This document shows positions 24,960 through 39,199 of a stretch of 64,000 bases of DNA, one piece after another. The DNA comes from an uncultured Alistipes sp. (lineage in GTDB: Bacteria > Bacteroidota > Bacteroidia > Bacteroidales > Rikenellaceae): assembly GCA_944320685.1 (NCBI GenBank), contig CALUIK010000001.1, positions 372,001 through 436,000 on the forward strand, written 5' to 3'. A program made the translations under genes and the position numbers. The notes under the pieces are model-generated. The model worked only from the letters and a program-made list of their open reading frames with translations, was not told where the DNA came from and searched no databases. Each line of letters starts with the position of its first letter. Position 1 is the first letter of the stretch.

Positions 24960-26003
24960 ATGACACGCAAAATCCTCGTCACGATAAGCCTCGCCATCCT
25001 TGCGGCCGCACTTGCCGTACCCGCCGAAGCACAGCATATAAATTACAGCGTACAAAAAATCTGGGACAACGGATCGCACTGCGCCTTCACTTCGCTCATC
25101 CGCTTCAAGGGGCGTTTCTACTGCTCCTTCCGCGAGGGCGTGACGCACATCTTCGACGAACAGGGCAACGCCGAAGGCAAGATACGCATACTCGTATCGG
25201 ACGACGGCGAGCGGTGGGAGGCCCTCCCCCTCATCGGCAAGGAGGGATACGACCTGCGCGACCCAAAGCTCTCCGTCACGCCCGACGGGCGGCTGATGGT
25301 CATCGCCGGAGGCTCGATATACCGCGAACAACGTATCGTGGGACGCATACCGCAGGTGCTCTTCTCGGAGGACGGCCGCACCTTCACCGCACCGGAGGCC
25401 GTCATCCTCGACGCCGCGGCCTCGAGCGGCACCGACTGGCTGTGGCGCGTGATGTGGGACGGGGAGACCGGCTACGGTGTAAACTACGCCATGCGCCCCG
25501 ACGGCGGCGCCGACCTGTACCTCGTCTCGACACGCGACGGCATACACTACGGCCATGTAGCCACACTCCCCCTCGACGGATTCCCCAACGAGACTACCGT
25601 ACGCATGCTCCCTGACGGGCGCATGGCCATGATGGTCCGCCGCGACAAGGGAGACACAATGGGATATTGGGGCGTAAGCGAGCCCCCCTTTACCGACTGG
25701 AAGTTCACCAAGATGGAGTTCCGCGTGGGCGGCCCCGACTTCCTTGTCCTCGGCGACGGAACAATAATAGCGGGTTCGCGCAGCTACTACATACCATCGG
25801 CATGCAAGACCGCACTGTATAAAGGCACTGCCGACGGCCGGTTCCAAGAGGTCATGCTCCTGCCTTCGGGCGGCGACACCAGCTATCCGGGTCTGCTCGT
25901 AGACGGCGACACGCTATGGGTAAGCTATTACTCGTCGCACGAGACACCCAACGCCTCGATATATCTGGCGCGCATACCCATCGCGGCACTCGGGATCAGG
26001 TGA
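24960..26003 (+). CDS. Secreted BNR-repeat (sialidase-fold) protein
   Basis: A 347-residue exported protein; the signal peptide covers residues 1-24 (LAVPAEAQ). It has Asp-box-like repeats VSDDGERWE and FSEDGRTFT and the general six-bladed propeller periodicity, e.g. DPKLSVTPDGRLMVIAGG, PNETTVRMLPDGRMAMMVRRD and PSGGDTSYPGLLVDGDTLWVSYYSSHE. The classical sialidase FRIP motif is not evident, so it may be a related glycoside hydrolase or a non-sialidase sugar-binding protein. It stands alone, with its own promoter and a terminator downstream. Confidence 0.75.
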   Translation: MTRKILVTISLAILAAALAVPAEAQHINYSVQKIWDNGSHCAFTSLIRFKGRFYCSFREGVTHIFDEQGNAEGKIRILVSDDGERWEALPLIGKEGYDLRDPKLSVTPDGRLMVIAGGSIYREQRIVGRIPQVLFSEDGRTFTAPEAVILDAAASSGTDWLWRVMWDGETGYGVNYAMRPDGGADLYLVSTRDGIHYGHVATLPLDGFPNETTVRMLPDGRMAMMVRRDKGDTMGYWGVSEPPFTDWKFTKMEFRVGGPDFLVLGDGTIIAGSRSYYIPSACKTALYKGTADGRFQEVMLLPSGGDTSYPGLLVDGDTLWVSYYSSHETPNASIYLARIPIAALGIR

Positions 26004-26042
26004 CGCCTACCAAACCTCCTTACGGAGGACCGAGCACACCAA

Positions 26043-26076
26043 GAACGGCCCCATCCACAAAGGGACGGGGCCGTTC
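26043..26076. terminator. Terminator between convergent BNR-repeat and argF' genes
   Basis: A perfect ten-base stem (26043-26052 with 26067-26076) lying between the two gene ends and usable from either side. Confidence 0.75.
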
Positions 26077-26096
26077 CTAACTTGTTACATATGGCA

Positions 26097-27059
26097 TCAC
26101 AGGCTCTCAAGCATACGCTTGAGCACCACCGTAGCCGAGATCTCGCGGTTGGCGGCCTCGGGGATCACGATCGAGCGCGGGCCCTCGATAACCTCGTCCG
26201 TAACGATCATGTTGCGGCGCACGGGCAGGCAGTGCATGAAACGGGCGTTGTTCGTCACGGCCATCTGGCGCGCCCCAACCGTCCAGTCCATGTCCATATT
26301 CAGGACCTTGCCGTAATCTTCGGGGCGTGTCACGCCCGGGCAGCTCCAGTTCTTGGCATAGACAAAATCGGCACCCTCAAAGGCTTTCATCTGGTCGTAC
26401 TCAACGCGCGCACCGCCAACGAACCGCGGGTCGAGTTCATACCCTTCGGGGTGCGTCACCACGAAGTCGACATCCGCGGCGTTCATCCACTCGGCGAACG
26501 AGTTGGGCACGGCCTGCGGCAGCGCCTTCGGGTGCGGAGCCCATGACATCACCACCTTCGGACGCTTGCGCTCCTTGTACTCCTCGATGGTGATAAGATC
26601 GGCAAAACTCTGCAACGGGTGTACTGTAGCACTTTCCATGAAGAATACGGGGCGGCCCGAATACTGTATGAACTGGTTAAGAATCTTCTCGTTGTAATCA
26701 TCCTCGCGGCTCTCGAAACGGGCGAACGAACGTACGCCTATGATGTCGCAGTAACATCCCATGACAGGGATCGCCTCCAGCAGGTGCTCGCTCTTGTCGC
26801 CGTCCATCACCACGCCGCGCTCGGTCTCGAGTTTCCACGCCCCTTGATTCACGTCGAGCACGATGACATTCATGCCGAGGTTCATCGCCGCCTTTTGCGT
26901 ACTGAGACGCGTGCGCAGGCTGTTATTGAAGAATATGAGCAGCGCTGTCCTGTTGCGGCCCAGATGCTGGTACTTGAAACGGTCGGCCTTGATCTCGAAA
27001 GCCTCGCGCAATGCACCGCCGAGATCGCCCAGATCCTTTACTCCCCTGAAAACTCTCAT
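26097..27059 (-). CDS. argF': N-succinylornithine carbamoyltransferase
   Basis: A 320-residue transcarbamylase of arginine synthesis. The carbamoyl-phosphate motif is SLRTRLSTQ, the ornithine-side loops are HPLQSFADL and HCLPVRRNM, and the proline-rich loop PHPKALPQAVPNSFAEW is typical of the acetyl/succinyl-ornithine branch. The discriminating residue is Pro about 98 in LLEAIPVMGCYCD, as in the Bacteroides fragilis succinylornithine enzyme; the acetylornithine enzyme of Xanthomonas has Glu there. The reaction makes N-succinylcitrulline in the cytoplasm. The ATG at 27059 is used instead of the preceding TTG. Confidence 0.9.
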   Translation of the reverse strand: MRVFRGVKDLGDLGGALREAFEIKADRFKYQHLGRNRTALLIFFNNSLRTRLSTQKAAMNLGMNVIVLDVNQGAWKLETERGVVMDGDKSEHLLEAIPVMGCYCDIIGVRSFARFESREDDYNEKILNQFIQYSGRPVFFMESATVHPLQSFADLITIEEYKERKRPKVVMSWAPHPKALPQAVPNSFAEWMNAADVDFVVTHPEGYELDPRFVGGARVEYDQMKAFEGADFVYAKNWSCPGVTRPEDYGKVLNMDMDWTVGARQMAVTNNARFMHCLPVRRNMIVTDEVIEGPRSIVIPEAANREISATVVLKRMLESL

Positions 27060-27132
27060 AAGCAAATCTTTTATTTATCACGCGACCGCATGGCGACCGT
27101 CCCGTGAGTGAAACATTCGAAACAAACCCCGC

Positions 27133-27174
27133 AAGAAAAAACAAAAGCGTATACAGCCGTCACTACATACGCTT
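27133..27174 (-). terminator. Terminator after tRNA-Arg
   Basis: Minus strand: eight-base stem AAGCGTAT/ATACGCTT (27174-27167 with 27152-27145) followed by the T-rich TTGTTTTTTC. An outer repeat CCCCGCAAG/CTTGCGGGG encloses it. Confidence 0.7.
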
Positions 27175-27211
27175 ACCCCCTTGCGGGGAACCTTCTCACA
27201 CTTCAAGGTCG

Positions 27212-27283
27212 TAGCTCCACCGCGACTCGAACGCGAATTTAGGGTTTAGGAAACCCTCGTTCTATCCCTTGAACTATAGAGCC
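27212..27283 (-). tRNA. tRNA-Arg (anticodon CCU)
   Basis: Minus strand 72-base cloverleaf: acceptor GGCTCTA/TGGAGCT (two G-T pairs), D-arm GTTCAAGGGATAGAAC, anticodon stem AGGGT/ACCCT with loop TTCCTAA (CCT), T-arm with GTTCGAGTC. It reads AGG. Its -7 element is part of the 90-base repeated element upstream. Confidence 0.93.
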
Positions 27284-27312
27284 ATCCGTGTGCGGCACTG
27301 CCGACACGACTG

Positions 27313-27402
27313 CAAAGATACGAAAAACCGAGAGCAGAAAAACATGCATGCCTGATTTTTCATGCCGAGGCGCATCATATCAAAGCGCGTAGCGCAAAGA
27401 TA
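27313..27402 (-). repeat. 90-bp repeated element, copy A (upstream of tRNA-Arg)
   Basis: The element begins and ends with CAAAGATA (TATCTTTG on the minus strand), 90 bases end to end. Its interior shares GAG(A/G)GCAGAAAAA, TGCCTGATTTTT, ATGCCGA, CGCATC and TCAAAG, in the same order, with copy B at 60138-60227. The inner end supplies the -7 box of tRNA-Arg. Confidence 0.8.
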
Positions 27403-27419
27403 ATGATTTTTCACATAAA

Positions 27420-28340
27420 TCACCCTTTGACCGCGGAATTCTTCGCGTGCGTGACGATGTATACGCCGCCGAAGACCATCGCCATCGATACGAGTTTCCC
27501 CAAACCGAAGGTGCCGACACCCATCGCCACCGACAGCACCGTAGCCACGATAGGCTGCACGTAGTTGTACATGCTCACCACCGTCGGCCGCAGCAGTTTC
27601 TGCCCGCCCGTGAAGAAGATATACGACACGAACGTGCCGCCGAAGACGATGAACAGAATCTCGCCCCACGCCCGCAGCGGCAGCGCGGCGTAGTCCACGG
27701 ACGATACCACAGGCCACGTAACCATAGTCACGATAACCGCGGCAAAAAGGAAAAGCCATTTCATAAGCGTCACCACGCTGTAACGGTGTATCGTATTGCT
27801 GAAGATGACCATATATAGCGCGCAGCTCACCTGCGCCGTAAAGCAGAGCGCATCGCCCAACAGACCGCCGCCGGCCAACGCCCCGCCTCCGCCCAGCACG
27901 AGCGTCACTGCTCCCGCCGCACCGACAAGGATCCCCACGAGCTTGGCGCCCGTAACCGTCTCCCTGAGGATTATGGCCGAAAAGATCATCGTGACGATAG
28001 GGAGCATGGTGGCTATGACAGTGGCGTCGATAGGCGACGTGTAGGTTACGCCGACGGTAAAGAGCACTTGGTTGAGCACGATACATAGTATGCCCGCCAC
28101 GCACAACCGCCCCAGCATCGACACCGGTACCCGTTCGCCGCCCCCGACGAAGAGCGACGTCACCCAGAAGGCCACGGCCGCACCCACGGCACGCATGTCG
28201 GCCACAGCCAGTGCCGACACGCCGAGGCTCTGAAGGTCCTTTATCATGGGGGCGTTGCAGCCCCACAATACCGCCGCGCCGAGAAGCATCAGATGCCCTC
28301 GCAGTGTTTTAAGGGTCTCTCCCGTATCCATCCCTCTCAT
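27420..28340 (-). CDS. EamA/DMT-family metabolite transporter
   Basis: A 306-residue inner-membrane protein with ten hydrophobic helices in two EamA repeats. The first repeat starts GHLMLLGAAVLWGCNAPMIKDL, with the conserved PIDATVIATMLPIVTMIFSAIILRE; the second has PLRAWGEILFIVFGGTFVSYIFF and ends VSMYNYVQPIVATVLSVAMGVGTFGLGKLVSMAMVFGGVYIV. Family members export or import amino acids, nucleosides or sugars; the substrate here is unknown. The ATG at 28340 lies 18 bases after a well-formed promoter; 28331 is an alternative start. Confidence 0.88.
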   Translation of the reverse strand: MRGMDTGETLKTLRGHLMLLGAAVLWGCNAPMIKDLQSLGVSALAVADMRAVGAAVAFWVTSLFVGGGERVPVSMLGRLCVAGILCIVLNQVLFTVGVTYTSPIDATVIATMLPIVTMIFSAIILRETVTGAKLVGILVGAAGAVTLVLGGGGALAGGGLLGDALCFTAQVSCALYMVIFSNTIHRYSVVTLMKWLFLFAAVIVTMVTWPVVSSVDYAALPLRAWGEILFIVFGGTFVSYIFFTGGQKLLRPTVVSMYNYVQPIVATVLSVAMGVGTFGLGKLVSMAMVFGGVYIVTHAKNSAVKG

Positions 28341-28358
28341 CACTTTTCGAATCGGCCG

Positions 28359-28390
28359 CAAATATACGCAAAGGTAAGTGCATAATCAAA
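28359..28390 (-). promoter_or_regulatory. Promoter of the EamA gene
   Basis: Minus strand: TTTG at 28390-28387, a 20-base spacer and TATATTTG at 28366-28359. A second -7-like TACCTTTG lies at 28376-28369. From 28391 to 28605 I see no gene or other signal. Confidence 0.78.
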
Positions 28391-28605
28391 TCGGAACCCT
28401 GTTTTTCGGATTCGATTACAGCGGACCGTATCCTAATTTTCCAGATACGGCGAACGCCGAATGCAGAGACGAACCGATAACACGGCATACGGATTTGTCC
28501 GCACCGGCAGGCATCATATATACTAAACAACGTCACGCAGCACATACGGGGCCGGAAGTTTCGACATACGCAACACAGACGTCGGGAAACCGCAACAACC
28601 CGCAC

Positions 28606-28652
28606 AAAAAGGATAGGGTCGTCCGCATTGGCGGACGACCCTATCCTTTCAT
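28606..28652 (-). terminator. Terminator of rpoBC
   Basis: A perfect 19-base stem (28608-28626 with 28631-28649) with a four-base loop, flanked by A-run and T-run, 12 bases after the rpoC stop. It is the strongest hairpin in the window. Confidence 0.95.
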
Positions 28653-28664
28653 TGTACAGCCGCA

Positions 28665-32936
<4,272 letters not shown>

Positions 32937-32976
32937 AATTTCGAAATCTTTACTTTAATTGTACCACACCTTCATC

Positions 32977-35900
32977 TTATTCGAGTTTCACCGAAAGGGC
33001 CAGACCGCGCAACTCGTGCAACAGCACGTTCATTGCCTCGGGAACTCCCGGCCTGGGCAGGTTGTCGCCCTTGACGATAGCCTCGTAAGCCTTCGCACGG
33101 CCCATCACGTCATCCGACTTGATGGTAAGTATCTCCTGAAGGATGTTGGCGGCGCCGAAGCCCTCAAGAGCCCAGACCTCCATCTCTCCGAAACGCTGGC
33201 CTCCGAACTGCGCCTTACCGCCCAGAGGCTGCTGCGTGATGAGCGAGTAGGGGCCGATCGAACGCGCGTGCATCTTGTCGTCGATCATGTGGCCCAGCTT
33301 GAGCATGTAGATAACGCCCACCGTAGCCGGCTGGTCGAACTTCTCGCCCGTACCGCCGTCATAGAGGTAGGTGCGGCCGCTGCGCGGGATACCGGCCTTG
33401 GCCGTATACTCGTTGATCTGGTCGAGCGACGCGCCGTCGAAGATCGGGGTGGCGAACTTCAGGCCCAGCTCACGGCCGGCCCATCCGAGCACGGTCTCGT
33501 AGATCTGTCCGAGGTTCATACGCGACGGTACACCCAGCGGGTTCAGGCAGATGTCGACGATCGTACCGTCCTCGAGGAACGGCATGTCCTCGTCGCGCAC
33601 GACTTTGGCTACGATGCCCTTGTTACCGTGGCGTCCCGCCATCTTGTCGCCCACCTTGAGCTTACGCTTCTTGGCGATATACACCTTAGCCATCTGGATA
33701 ACGCCCGACGTGGGGAGCTCGTCGCCGTTCGTAAGGTTGTACTTCTCGCGCTTGATGCGGGCATCGGCCCGCTTCCACTCGATGATATAGTTGTTCACGG
33801 TAGTCTCGATAAGCGAATCGAGGTGTTCGTCGCCAGTCCACCTGCAGCTCCCGAGATTCAGGTAACCCGTAACGACGCCCGTCTTCTCGTCCTTGTCGCG
33901 CATGGCTATATCCTCAAGCATCTTCTGCGAGAACTTCGTGCCCGGGGCGTAAAGCTCCACGCCGAAGTAGTCCGACACGTTGGCCACGACCTTGTTCTCG
34001 ACGAGCGTCCACAGTTTGCCTACCAGCACCTTCGTCAACTCGGCAATCTCCCCGGCGAACTTCTCGTCGAGCTGTTCGAGCTGCGCACGCTCCGCAGCCT
34101 TGCTCTTCTTCTCCTTCTGGGCATGGCTGTAGAGCTTGGTGTCGATGACCACGCCGTGCAGCGACGGCTGAGCCTTGAGCGAAGCATCCTTCACGTCGCC
34201 GGCCTTGTCGCCGAAGATCGCACGCAGCAGCTTCTCCTCCGGCGAAGGATCGCTCTCGCCCTTGGGCGTGATCTTGCCGATGAGGATGTCGCCCGGGTTA
34301 ACCTCGGCGCCGATACGTATGATACCGTTGGCATCGAGGTCCTTCGTGGCGTCCTCGCTCACGTTGGGTATGTCCGAGGTGAGTTCCTCGACACCGCGCT
34401 TGGTGTCGCGCACCTCCATGATATACTCGTCCACGTGCACCGACGTGAATATATCCTCACGCTGTATACGCTCCGATATTACGATTGCATCCTCGAAGTT
34501 GTAGCCTTTCCACGGCATGAACGCCACCTTCAGGTTGCGGCCCAGAGCCAGCTCGCCGTTCTGCGTCGAATAACCCTCCGTAAGGATCTGGCCCTTCGTA
34601 ACGTGATCGCCCGTCAATACGGTCGGCTTCAGCGTCACCGTGGTATTCTGGTTCGTACGGCGGAAACGCGGCAGCGTATAGGTCGTGACCTCGGGATCGA
34701 ACGAGCAGATGCGCTCCTCCTCCGTACGCTCGTACTTGATCTGTATTTTCGTGGCGTCGGCGAAGACAACCTCGCCCTCGCCCTCGGCGACGATCTGTAT
34801 GCGGCTGTCGATGATCATGTCCTTCTCGATGCCTGTACCCACAATGGGGGCCTCGCACGTGATAAGGGGCACGGCCTGACGCATCATGTTCGATCCCATC
34901 AGGGCACGGTTGGCATCGTCGTGCTCCAAGAAGGGGATCAGGCTGGCGGCGATCGAGGCGATCTGGTTCGGGGCCACGTCCATCAGCGTCACGTCCTTGG
35001 CCGTGACAACGGGGAAATCGGCACCTTCGCGCGCCTTGATGCGGTCGCCGTTGATGAAGTTGCCCTCGTCATCGATGGGCTCGTTCGACTGCGCCACGAC
35101 ATGGCCGTCCTCGGCCTCCGCAGAGTAGTACTTGATATGCGAGTTGTCCATGTCTACCTTTCCGTCGGAAACCGAACGGTACGGGGTCTCGATGAAGCCC
35201 ATATCCGAAATCTTGGCATAGACGCACAGCGACGAGATAAGGCCGATGTTCGGACCTTCGGGAGACTCGATCGGGCAGAGACGTCCGTAGTGCGTGTAAT
35301 GCACGTCGCGCACCTCGAATCCGGCACGGTCACGCGACAGGCCGCCCGGGCCCAGCGCCGAAAGACGGCGCTTGTGCGTGATCTCGGCCAGCGGGTTGAT
35401 TTGGTCCATGAACTGCGAGAGCTGGCTCGTACCGAAGAACGAGTTGACCACGCTCGACAGCGTCTTGGCGTTGATCAGGTCCACAGGCGTGAAGACCTCG
35501 TTGTCGCGCACGTTCATCCTCTCGCGGATGGTGCGGGCCATGCGCACGAATCCTACCGAGAACTGGTTTGCCAGCTGCTCGCCCACGGTACGTACGCGGC
35601 GGTTCGACAAGTGGTCGATGTCATCCACCTCTGCCTTCGAGTTGATGAGCTGGATGAGGTATTTGATGATCTCGATAATATCCTCGCGCGTGAGTATGCG
35701 GATCGAGGGGTCAATGTCGAGATTCAGCTTCGTGTTTATGCGGTAACGGCCGACATTGCCCAGATCGTAGCGCTTGTCCGAGAAGAAGAGCTTGTCGATG
35801 ACATCGCGGGCCGTAGCCTCATCGGGCGGCTCCGAGGCGCGCAACTGCCTGTAGATATAGACGACGGCCTCCTTTTCGGAGTTGCAGGGATCCTTCTGCA

Positions 35901-36834
35901 AGGTGTTGTATATGATCGAGAAGTCGATGCCCGACGCATTCTCCTTGTGCAGCAGGATGGTCTTGGCGCCGCTCTCTATGATGGCGTCGATATGCTCCTC
36001 CGTGAGCTCAACCTCACGGTCGACGATAACGTTGTTGCGCTCGATAGAGACAACCTCGCCGGTATCCTCGTCAACGAAGTCCTCGACCCAGCTCGAAAGC
36101 ACGCGCGCGGCCAACTTGCGGCCTACGGCCTTCTTCAGGTTGCTCTTGGTGACTTTCACCTCGTCGGCCAGGTCGAATATCTCGAGGATCTGCTGGTCGG
36201 TCTCGAAGCCTATGGCGCGCAGAAGAGTCGTGACGGGCAACTTCTTCTTACGGTCGATATAGGCGTACATCACGTTGTTGATGTCCGTAGCGAACTCTAT
36301 CCACGACCCCTTGAAAGGAATGATACGAGCCGAATAGAGTTTCGTGCCGTTTGTGTGCATGCTCTGGCCGAAGAATACGCCCGGCGATCGGTGCAACTGC
36401 GATACGATGACGCGCTCTGCCCCGTTGAAGACGAACGTACCGCGCTCGGTCATGTAGGGTATAGTGCCGAAATAGACGTCCTGAACCACGACGCCGAAAT
36501 CCTCGTGCTCGTCGTCGGTGCAATACAGCTTCAGTTTCGCCTTCAGGGGCACGCTGTATGTGAGACCGCGCTCGAGACACTCCTCAATCGAGTAACGGGG
36601 CGGGTCGATATAGTAGTCGATGAACTCCAGAACGAAGTTGTTCCGGGTGTCGGTAATGGGAAAATTCTCCTGAAACACTTTGTAGAGGCCCTCGTTCTTG
36701 CGGTTCTCGGCCGTAGTGTCCATCTGGAAAAAATCGCGGAATGATTTAAGCTGTACCTCCAGCAGGTCGGGATAGGGAACCCTGTTCTTGACCGTAGAGA
36801 AGCTAATTCTTTGTTGTTGTTTTGATGTGGACAT
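32977..36834 (-). CDS. rpoB: DNA-directed RNA polymerase subunit beta
   Basis: A 1285-residue subunit. The rifampicin-binding segment [47 protein letters not shown] lies near residues 460-505 (key residues Q, D, H, R and S of the wild-type susceptible form are intact: [22 protein letters not shown]). The C-terminal [48 protein letters not shown] is typical (shown as separate motifs: [29 protein letters not shown]). It is preceded by the L7/L12 terminator and a leader with a small palindrome at 36868-36883. Confidence 0.99.
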   Translation of the reverse strand: MSTSKQQQRISFSTVKNRVPYPDLLEVQLKSFRDFFQMDTTAENRKNEGLYKVFQENFPITDTRNNFVLEFIDYYIDPPRYSIEECLERGLTYSVPLKAKLKLYCTDDEHEDFGVVVQDVYFGTIPYMTERGTFVFNGAERVIVSQLHRSPGVFFGQSMHTNGTKLYSARIIPFKGSWIEFATDINNVMYAYIDRKKKLPVTTLLRAIGFETDQQILEIFDLADEVKVTKSNLKKAVGRKLAARVLSSWVEDFVDEDTGEVVSIERNNVIVDREVELTEEHIDAIIESGAKTILLHKENASGIDFSIIYNTLQKDPCNSEKEAVVYIYRQLRASEPPDEATARDVIDKLFFSDKRYDLGNVGRYRINTKLNLDIDPSIRILTREDIIEIIKYLIQLINSKAEVDDIDHLSNRRVRTVGEQLANQFSVGFVRMARTIRERMNVRDNEVFTPVDLINAKTLSSVVNSFFGTSQLSQFMDQINPLAEITHKRRLSALGPGGLSRDRAGFEVRDVHYTHYGRLCPIESPEGPNIGLISSLCVYAKISDMGFIETPYRSVSDGKVDMDNSHIKYYSAEAEDGHVVAQSNEPIDDEGNFINGDRIKAREGADFPVVTAKDVTLMDVAPNQIASIAASLIPFLEHDDANRALMGSNMMRQAVPLITCEAPIVGTGIEKDMIIDSRIQIVAEGEGEVVFADATKIQIKYERTEEERICSFDPEVTTYTLPRFRRTNQNTTVTLKPTVLTGDHVTKGQILTEGYSTQNGELALGRNLKVAFMPWKGYNFEDAIVISERIQREDIFTSVHVDEYIMEVRDTKRGVEELTSDIPNVSEDATKDLDANGIIRIGAEVNPGDILIGKITPKGESDPSPEEKLLRAIFGDKAGDVKDASLKAQPSLHGVVIDTKLYSHAQKEKKSKAAERAQLEQLDEKFAGEIAELTKVLVGKLWTLVENKVVANVSDYFGVELYAPGTKFSQKMLEDIAMRDKDEKTGVVTGYLNLGSCRWTGDEHLDSLIETTVNNYIIEWKRADARIKREKYNLTNGDELPTSGVIQMAKVYIAKKRKLKVGDKMAGRHGNKGIVAKVVRDEDMPFLEDGTIVDICLNPLGVPSRMNLGQIYETVLGWAGRELGLKFATPIFDGASLDQINEYTAKAGIPRSGRTYLYDGGTGEKFDQPATVGVIYMLKLGHMIDDKMHARSIGPYSLITQQPLGGKAQFGGQRFGEMEVWALEGFGAANILQEILTIKSDDVMGRAKAYEAIVKGDNLPRPGVPEAMNVLLHELRGLALSVKLE

Positions 36835-36867
36835 CTTAAATCAGTTTTGTTGAAGTGTGAGTACTCA

Positions 36868-36883
36868 CGGGGTGCGCACCCCG
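36868..36883 (-). other. G/C palindrome in the rpoB leader
   Basis: CGGGGTGCGCACCCCG is a perfect 16-base palindrome 34 bases before the rpoB ATG, in the 240-base gap after rplL. It could form a small leader hairpin. No separate promoter was recognised in this gap. Confidence 0.4.
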
Positions 36884-37003
36884 AAAAACGGGATTCTCTT
36901 TATCCCGCTAATACCCTCAGTGCAAGTACCATACACATTGAGAGCATCATAAAATCCCAAAGCACGGGCACAGCTCCGACGGCACTCCCGAACTTTAGAC
37001 CAG

Positions 37004-37043
37004 AAAAGGTATAGGGCTTACACCGTCGTGTAAGCTCTATACC
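37004..37043 (-). terminator. Attenuator/terminator after rplL
   Basis: Minus strand: 16-base stem (37043-37028 with 37023-37008, one G-T-type mismatch), four-base loop, then TTTTCTGG. It sits between rplL and rpoB, where partial termination sets the ratio of ribosomal protein to polymerase in many bacteria. Confidence 0.78.
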
Positions 37044-37074
37044 CGAGTTGTCTGAAACTTTATAAGCAAAGTAA

Positions 37075-37449
37075 CTACTTAACCTCAACTTCAGCACCAG
37101 CCTCCTCAAGAGTAGCCTTTACAGACTCGGCCTCCTCCTTTGAAACGCCCTCCTTGACGGCCTTGGGAGCACCGTCTACCAGAGCCTTGGCATCGCCCAG
37201 CGAAAGGCCTGCGATATCCTTAACGGCCTTGATAACCTGAAGCTTTGCCTGACCTGCGTTAACCAGAATCACATCGAACGTGCTCTTCTCGGCAACGGCG
37301 GCCTCACCTGCTGCGGCAGGTGCAGCGACTGCTACAGCGGCAGCAGCCGGCTCGATACCATACTCCTCCTTGAGGATAGTAGCCAATTCATTTACCTCCT
37401 TAACTGTCAAATTTACCAATTCTTCAGCTAATACCTTTACATCTGCCAT
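37075..37449 (-). CDS. rplL: 50S ribosomal protein L7/L12
   Basis: A 124-residue stalk protein. The N-terminal dimerisation part ([26 protein letters not shown]), an alanine-rich hinge ([17 protein letters not shown]) and the C-terminal factor-binding domain (KIRVIKAVRE-equivalent [32 protein letters not shown]) are all complete. It recruits translation factors to the ribosome. The gap to rplJ is 38 bases and a terminator follows. Confidence 0.98.
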   Translation of the reverse strand: MADVKVLAEELVNLTVKEVNELATILKEEYGIEPAAAAVAVAAPAAAGEAAVAEKSTFDVILVNAGQAKLQVIKAVKDIAGLSLGDAKALVDGAPKAVKEGVSKEEAESVKATLEEAGAEVEVK

Positions 37450-37487
37450 AGTTGTATAACTTTTTTTAAATTTTGTTTTTGTTTTGA

Positions 37488-38012
37488 TTAATTGTTTCTC
37501 TCTTCGAGTGCCTTCACTAAGCCGGCAATCTTCTGACCCGCATTAGCCTGCAATGCGGAAATAACATTCTTCGCCGGAGATTGCAGCAGCGATACGATGT
37601 CGCCGATGAGCTCCTCGCGGCTCTTGATGTTGCAAAGCGTCTCGATCTGATTGTCGCCCACATATACGCACCCCTCGACATACGCAGCCTTCAGTACGGG
37701 CTTGTCGCATGACTTGCGGAACTCCTTTATAACTACGGCGGGCGCCTTACCCGTTTCGGCGAACATCACCGAAGTAGAACCCTCGAGCACTCCGACCAGC
37801 TCGGCCTCGGCCTTCTCGGCACGCTCCAGAGCCTTGGTCAACAGCGTATTCTTTACAACGACCAACTTGATGCCGTTCTCGAAGCACTTGCGGCGCAGCG
37901 AGGCGGTCTGCTCGGCGTTCAAAGACTCGATGTTGGTAATGTAGAAGTGAGGGTACTGATTGAGCTGCTCCGTAAGACCGTTGATCACGGCCAGTTTCTC
38001 TTCTCTTGTCAT
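37488..38012 (-). CDS. rplJ: 50S ribosomal protein L10
   Basis: A 174-residue stalk-base protein ([40 protein letters not shown]). It anchors L7/L12 dimers through its C-terminal helix and in many bacteria represses its own operon at the mRNA leader. It lies 18 bases after rplA and 38 bases before rplL, in the standard order. Confidence 0.97.
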   Translation of the reverse strand: MTREEKLAVINGLTEQLNQYPHFYITNIESLNAEQTASLRRKCFENGIKLVVVKNTLLTKALERAEKAEAELVGVLEGSTSVMFAETGKAPAVVIKEFRKSCDKPVLKAAYVEGCVYVGDNQIETLCNIKSREELIGDIVSLLQSPAKNVISALQANAGQKIAGLVKALEERNN

Positions 38013-38030
38013 ATCGTTATCCTCCTTCCT

Positions 38031-38729
38031 TTACTTGGTTTCTACTGATTTGGGATCGATCTGCAAACCGGGGCTCATTGTCGTCGAGAGATATATGCTC
38101 AACACATACGCGCCCTTGGCTGCAGACGGCTTCAGCTTGATGATAGTGTTTATGACCTCCTTGGCATTGTCTACAATCTGCTCGGGAGTGAACGAGATCT
38201 TGCCGACAGAGGTGTGGATGATACCGTACTTGTCGACCTTGAAGTCGATCTTTCCGGCCTTGACCTCCGTAACGGCCTTGGCTATATCCATCGTAACGGT
38301 ACCCGTCTTGGGGTTCGGCATAAGGCCACGAGGACCGAGGATGCGACCCAGAGCACCTACCTTGCCCATTACGTTCGGAGTACAAATGATTACGTCTACG
38401 TCGGTCCAACCGCTCTTGATCTTATCGACATACTCGTCCAGACCTACATAATCGGCACCGGCTGCGGTGGCCTCGGCCTCCTTCTCGGGAGTACAGAGAA
38501 CCAGCACGCGAACCGTCTTGCCCGTACCGTGGGGCAGCGTAACAACGCCGCGCACCATCTGGTTGGCCTTACGAGGATCGACGCCCAGACGAACGTCGAC
38601 GTCTACCGAAGCATCAAATTTCGTAAAGGTAATTTCCTTCAGAAGAGATGCCGCCTCGGAAAGTTTGTATGCCTTGTGGGGCTCGACCTTTGCGTAGGCT
38701 GCTTTTTGATTTTTTGTCAACTTGCTCAT
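38031..38729 (-). CDS. rplA: 50S ribosomal protein L1
   Basis: A 232-residue protein with L1 landmarks [34 protein letters not shown] and [20 protein letters not shown]. It forms the mobile L1 stalk near the E site and often autoregulates the L11-L1 message. It follows rplK by 13 bases. Confidence 0.98.
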   Translation of the reverse strand: MSKLTKNQKAAYAKVEPHKAYKLSEAASLLKEITFTKFDASVDVDVRLGVDPRKANQMVRGVVTLPHGTGKTVRVLVLCTPEKEAEATAAGADYVGLDEYVDKIKSGWTDVDVIICTPNVMGKVGALGRILGPRGLMPNPKTGTVTMDIAKAVTEVKAGKIDFKVDKYGIIHTSVGKISFTPEQIVDNAKEVINTIIKLKPSAAKGAYVLSIYLSTTMSPGLQIDPKSVETK

Positions 38730-38742
38730 CTCGTAACTTTAA

Positions 38743-39183
38743 TTACTTGTTAGGAAATTCCCCCACTACGCTGATACCCATACTGCGCGCAGTACCGGCA
38801 ACCATACGCATTGCGGCTTCGATGGTGAAACAGTTAAGATCCGGCATCTTGTCTTCGGCGATAGCCTTGACCTGATCCCACGTGACCTCGGCCACCTTGT
38901 TACGGTTGGGCTGGGCAGATCCGCTCTTGATCTTGGCTGCTTCCTTGAGCTGGATGGCTACGGGCGGCTGTTTTACAACAAAGTCGAACGACTTATCGCT
39001 ATAAACTGTAATGATGACTGGAAGAACCTTGCCCGCCTTGTCTTGGGTACGTGCGTTGAACTGCTTGCAGAAGTCCATAATGTTGACTCCCTTGGAACCC
39101 AACGCAGGGCCGACCGGAGGCGAAGGATTGGCAGCACCACCTTTGATCTGCAATTTGATAAATGCAGCAACCTCTTTTGCCAT
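38743..39183 (-). CDS. rplK: 50S ribosomal protein L11
   Basis: A 146-residue protein starting [42 protein letters not shown], which is the proline-rich, thiostrepton-region N-domain ([15 protein letters not shown]). The C-domain binds 23S rRNA. It lies 16 bases after nusG. Confidence 0.98.
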   Translation of the reverse strand: MAKEVAAFIKLQIKGGAANPSPPVGPALGSKGVNIMDFCKQFNARTQDKAGKVLPVIITVYSDKSFDFVVKQPPVAIQLKEAAKIKSGSAQPNRNKVAEVTWDQVKAIAEDKMPDLNCFTIEAAMRMVAGTARSMGISVVGEFPNK

Positions 39184-39199
39184 AATTTTCCTTGGTTAA

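Noticed and set aside
27274..28266. 330-codon minus-strand ORF overlapping tRNA-Arg and the EamA gene
   Set aside because: It is an out-of-frame reading of the EamA gene that runs through the 90-bp repeat into a tRNA.
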